In this document: one piece after another, positions 62,149 to 64,000 of the stretch
Position numbering within the stretch: position 1 is the stretch's first letter
Layout: each line of letters starts with the position of its first letter
Source: Acanthochlamys bracteata
Lineage: Eukaryota > Streptophyta > Magnoliopsida > Pandanales > Velloziaceae
DNA: 64,000 bases
NCBI GenBank assembly: GCA_019914995.1
Contig: CM034136.1
Location: forward strand, 1,255,270 to 1,319,269
Reading direction: 5' to 3'
Notes under the pieces: model-generated
The model's input: the letters and a program-made list of their open reading frames with translations, nothing else
The model's database searches: none
Told to the model about the DNA's origin: nothing
Program-made: the position numbers and the translations under genes

Positions 62149-62458
62149 ATGCCCTGCGCCGCTGCCGGCGATCAGCGGAGCTGGGGTTTCCAACAATTAT
62201 CAAAACATTTTCAATTGATATGGGAGATTTTCAGCTGGAACTCGGGTCCTTCTGACCCGGCCGACCTCATAAACCCTTTGCCGGCAACCATCATTCTCCT
62301 TCTTCTTTCCTCTTTCCATCACTCCCCTTCTCTAGCTAGCTCTAACCATAGACCTGTGTCTGTGGATTTTGTTATTGGTAATCGAAGTCCCACGCCGCTG
62401 CTGCTGGCTGTTGAGCAGCTGCAGCGGGTCCCTCGAACGCCTCCTCAAGCTGAAAAGG
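62149..62458 (+). CDS. Possible first exon of an unknown gene running right
   Basis: An open frame starts at 62149 (MPCAAAGDQRSWG) and stays open through GC-rich coding-like sequence to a donor-like AAAAG|GTCAGG at 62458/62459. It encodes a hydrophobic segment ATIILLLLSSF and a stretch FVIGNRSPTPLLLAVEQLQR then VPRTPPQAEK. A CT-rich leader precedes it. I do not recognise the family and cannot define the next exon with confidence. The sequence beyond is AT-rich and intron-like, and a candidate acceptor lies at about 63299. Alternatives: a 5' leader, or a different frame. Confidence 0.4.
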
Positions 62459-64000
62459 TCAGGTTTTGTGGTTTGCAGATTTTGTTTTTCCTCGTGATTT
62501 AGCTCAATTATTGTCTTTTACTGTTATAGAACCGATAGAGAAGATAAGCTTTATGGTGTTTTATGAAAAGTGAAAGGGGGTTTGGTTTCAGTTTTAGTGT
62601 TTGTTGTTGTTTTGGTTTGCAGTTTAGAATTTGGAGAAGGTAATGAATGGTGAGAAACGAGATTGCGTTTTTGAGGATAAACGGATTTTGACCGTTGGAC
62701 TATGAGTTAGATCGAGCTGGCTTTTGTTTGTGGACCTTGATTCCTTCTTACACGGCATACCTATAGACCAACGGTAAGAAAAAAAAATAACATAGTTAGG
62801 ACATTTCAGACTTTTTACGAATATTCATCTAATTTACTCCTTACTTTATTCTTCTAACCAAACAAGAATAATACTTTACTCTTTATTACCCTTACTAATA
62901 TATCCAAACAAGACGAAATAAATAGTTACTCTTACTCTCTATTACTCTATTCTATATTATTCTTACTCTTTTTTACTCTTATTTATCATTCTAATCATGA
63001 CAGGTAAGACTTGATATCATGAAGCATATCAAATTAAAAAATTGGTTGTATACTTGAGAGATTTATAGTATACATCAGCAACAAATAGCTGATGTCTTTG
63101 CATATATAATATGTTACCATGTTATGTCAATTGTTACCCATTTGTCCTTAGAAGAATGATGTGACTCCCACAAGCCCAATTATTTTTGACTTTTTATTTT
63201 AAAGACCTAATTCTCTTTTATAAGTTAACCAAAACATTTTTGTTGAAAGGTAAGCATCAGAATCAACGTTAGGTTCAGTCTTTTATTTGATATTTTCAGT
63301 CTGAGGGCGGGGTTCATTATGTCACAGTAATTCTAGAAAGTGAGCAGCTACCTGATGAGTGTACATGGGATGTATTTAAACATTTCCCAAATCTCTTCTT
63401 GTTTTGGATGTTCTAATTCACAGTTGAATCTGCTTATCTTCTTTTCATTATTTATCTATTTGGCAGTTGCTTTTTTTAATAATTAGGGCTTTCCAAAAAA
63501 AATAAAAACAGCCCTGAGAAATGAGTAACCAAGGAGATTTATCAAAATGTTGCATCTGATTGCAAGCTTCATATGATGGTTTCTTTTAATTTGGAATTGC
63601 ATCAGAGGTATCACCTGACTATAACTTGCATTGTTTTCTATGTCAAGGGAGAAAAACCACTACAAGTAGTTTGTTTGTGCAAAACTTAATTGTTCCTTAG
63701 TACACTTTTTTCTTTTTTTCGTTATTCATTGTCTTGTTGTTAAGATATTGGACTAATGAATCTCACTAAAAATTACTATATCGTTCCCTCTCCTGCACTC
63801 TTTTTCTTTTTCATTCATTGATTGTCTTATTGTGGCATGTTCGATTAATGACTCTCACTTTCATGAAGACTTGATATCTTCTGGAAGTAACTCACTAAGA
63901 AAGTGTGCTTCTATTACATTTTGCTGCTTGTCCTTTTTGTATTTAACCTTTCATGCTCAATGTTTATGAAATGCTATAAGCTTATCAAGACTCTCTGCAC
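62459..64000. other. Intron-like or intergenic sequence to the window edge
   Basis: 62760-63005 contains repeated TACTCTTACT and CCAAACAAGA words and resembles a small MITE. The remaining sequence has T-rich introns-like composition without a recognisable exon. Confidence 0.4.

Noticed and set aside
1-64000. CRISPR arrays, bacterial operons, rRNA or tRNA genes
   Set aside because: No regularly spaced repeats, no ribosome-binding-site gene clusters, and no cloverleaf with A and B boxes noticed; TGGTATCAGAGC at 37401 is a retrotransposon primer-binding site and not a tRNA.

Overview
The window is nuclear DNA from a flowering plant, almost certainly a eudicot. It is AT-rich, has spliced genes with GT-AG introns and plant-specific families (the chloroplast E3 ligase SP1, a PsbP-domain thylakoid protein, a LIFEGUARD/BI-1 protein, hexose-transporter and ALKBH9/10 remnants), and is full of plant transposons. 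I cannot name the species. There are no bacterial or organellar features.

Layout: 1-1.7 kb holds a decayed hAT transposase on the minus strand. 3.6-8.65 kb holds six consistent exons of a PsbP-domain protein whose 5' exon I cannot find. 13.45-14.5 kb is a broken STP-type sugar transporter. 15.1-17.8 kb is a cluster of small DNA transposons, two of them with perfect 8-bp target duplications. 18.3-24.4 kb is the best gene, an 11-exon SP1-like RING ligase of 343 residues. 25.57-25.94 kb is a small intronless unknown gene, and 26.6-29.6 kb a four-exon LIFEGUARD gene. From 30 to 56 kb the DNA is mostly transposons and broken genes: a MITE, a 5'-truncated copia element, the orphan 3' end of an ALKBH9/10-like gene, a copia element with two LTRs, the orphan 3' end of an MO25-like gene, a 6.9-kb PIF/Harbinger-like element with a complete 2.8-kb hAT element nested in it, and a 3-kb repeat with a nested MITE. 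56.6-59.6 kb (minus) is an armadillo-repeat membrane-protein gene with three frame breaks. 62.1 kb may be the first exon of a gene running out of the window.

The genes are ordinary single plant genes and do not form a cluster or pathway. SP1 acts at the chloroplast envelope, the PsbP protein in the thylakoid lumen and LIFEGUARD in endomembranes; nothing beyond proximity links them. I found no convincing new biological system. The most informative parts are the transposon nest, at least two hAT-type MITE families whose insertion footprints can be read directly, and several pseudogenes whose disabling mutations can be located to a few bases.
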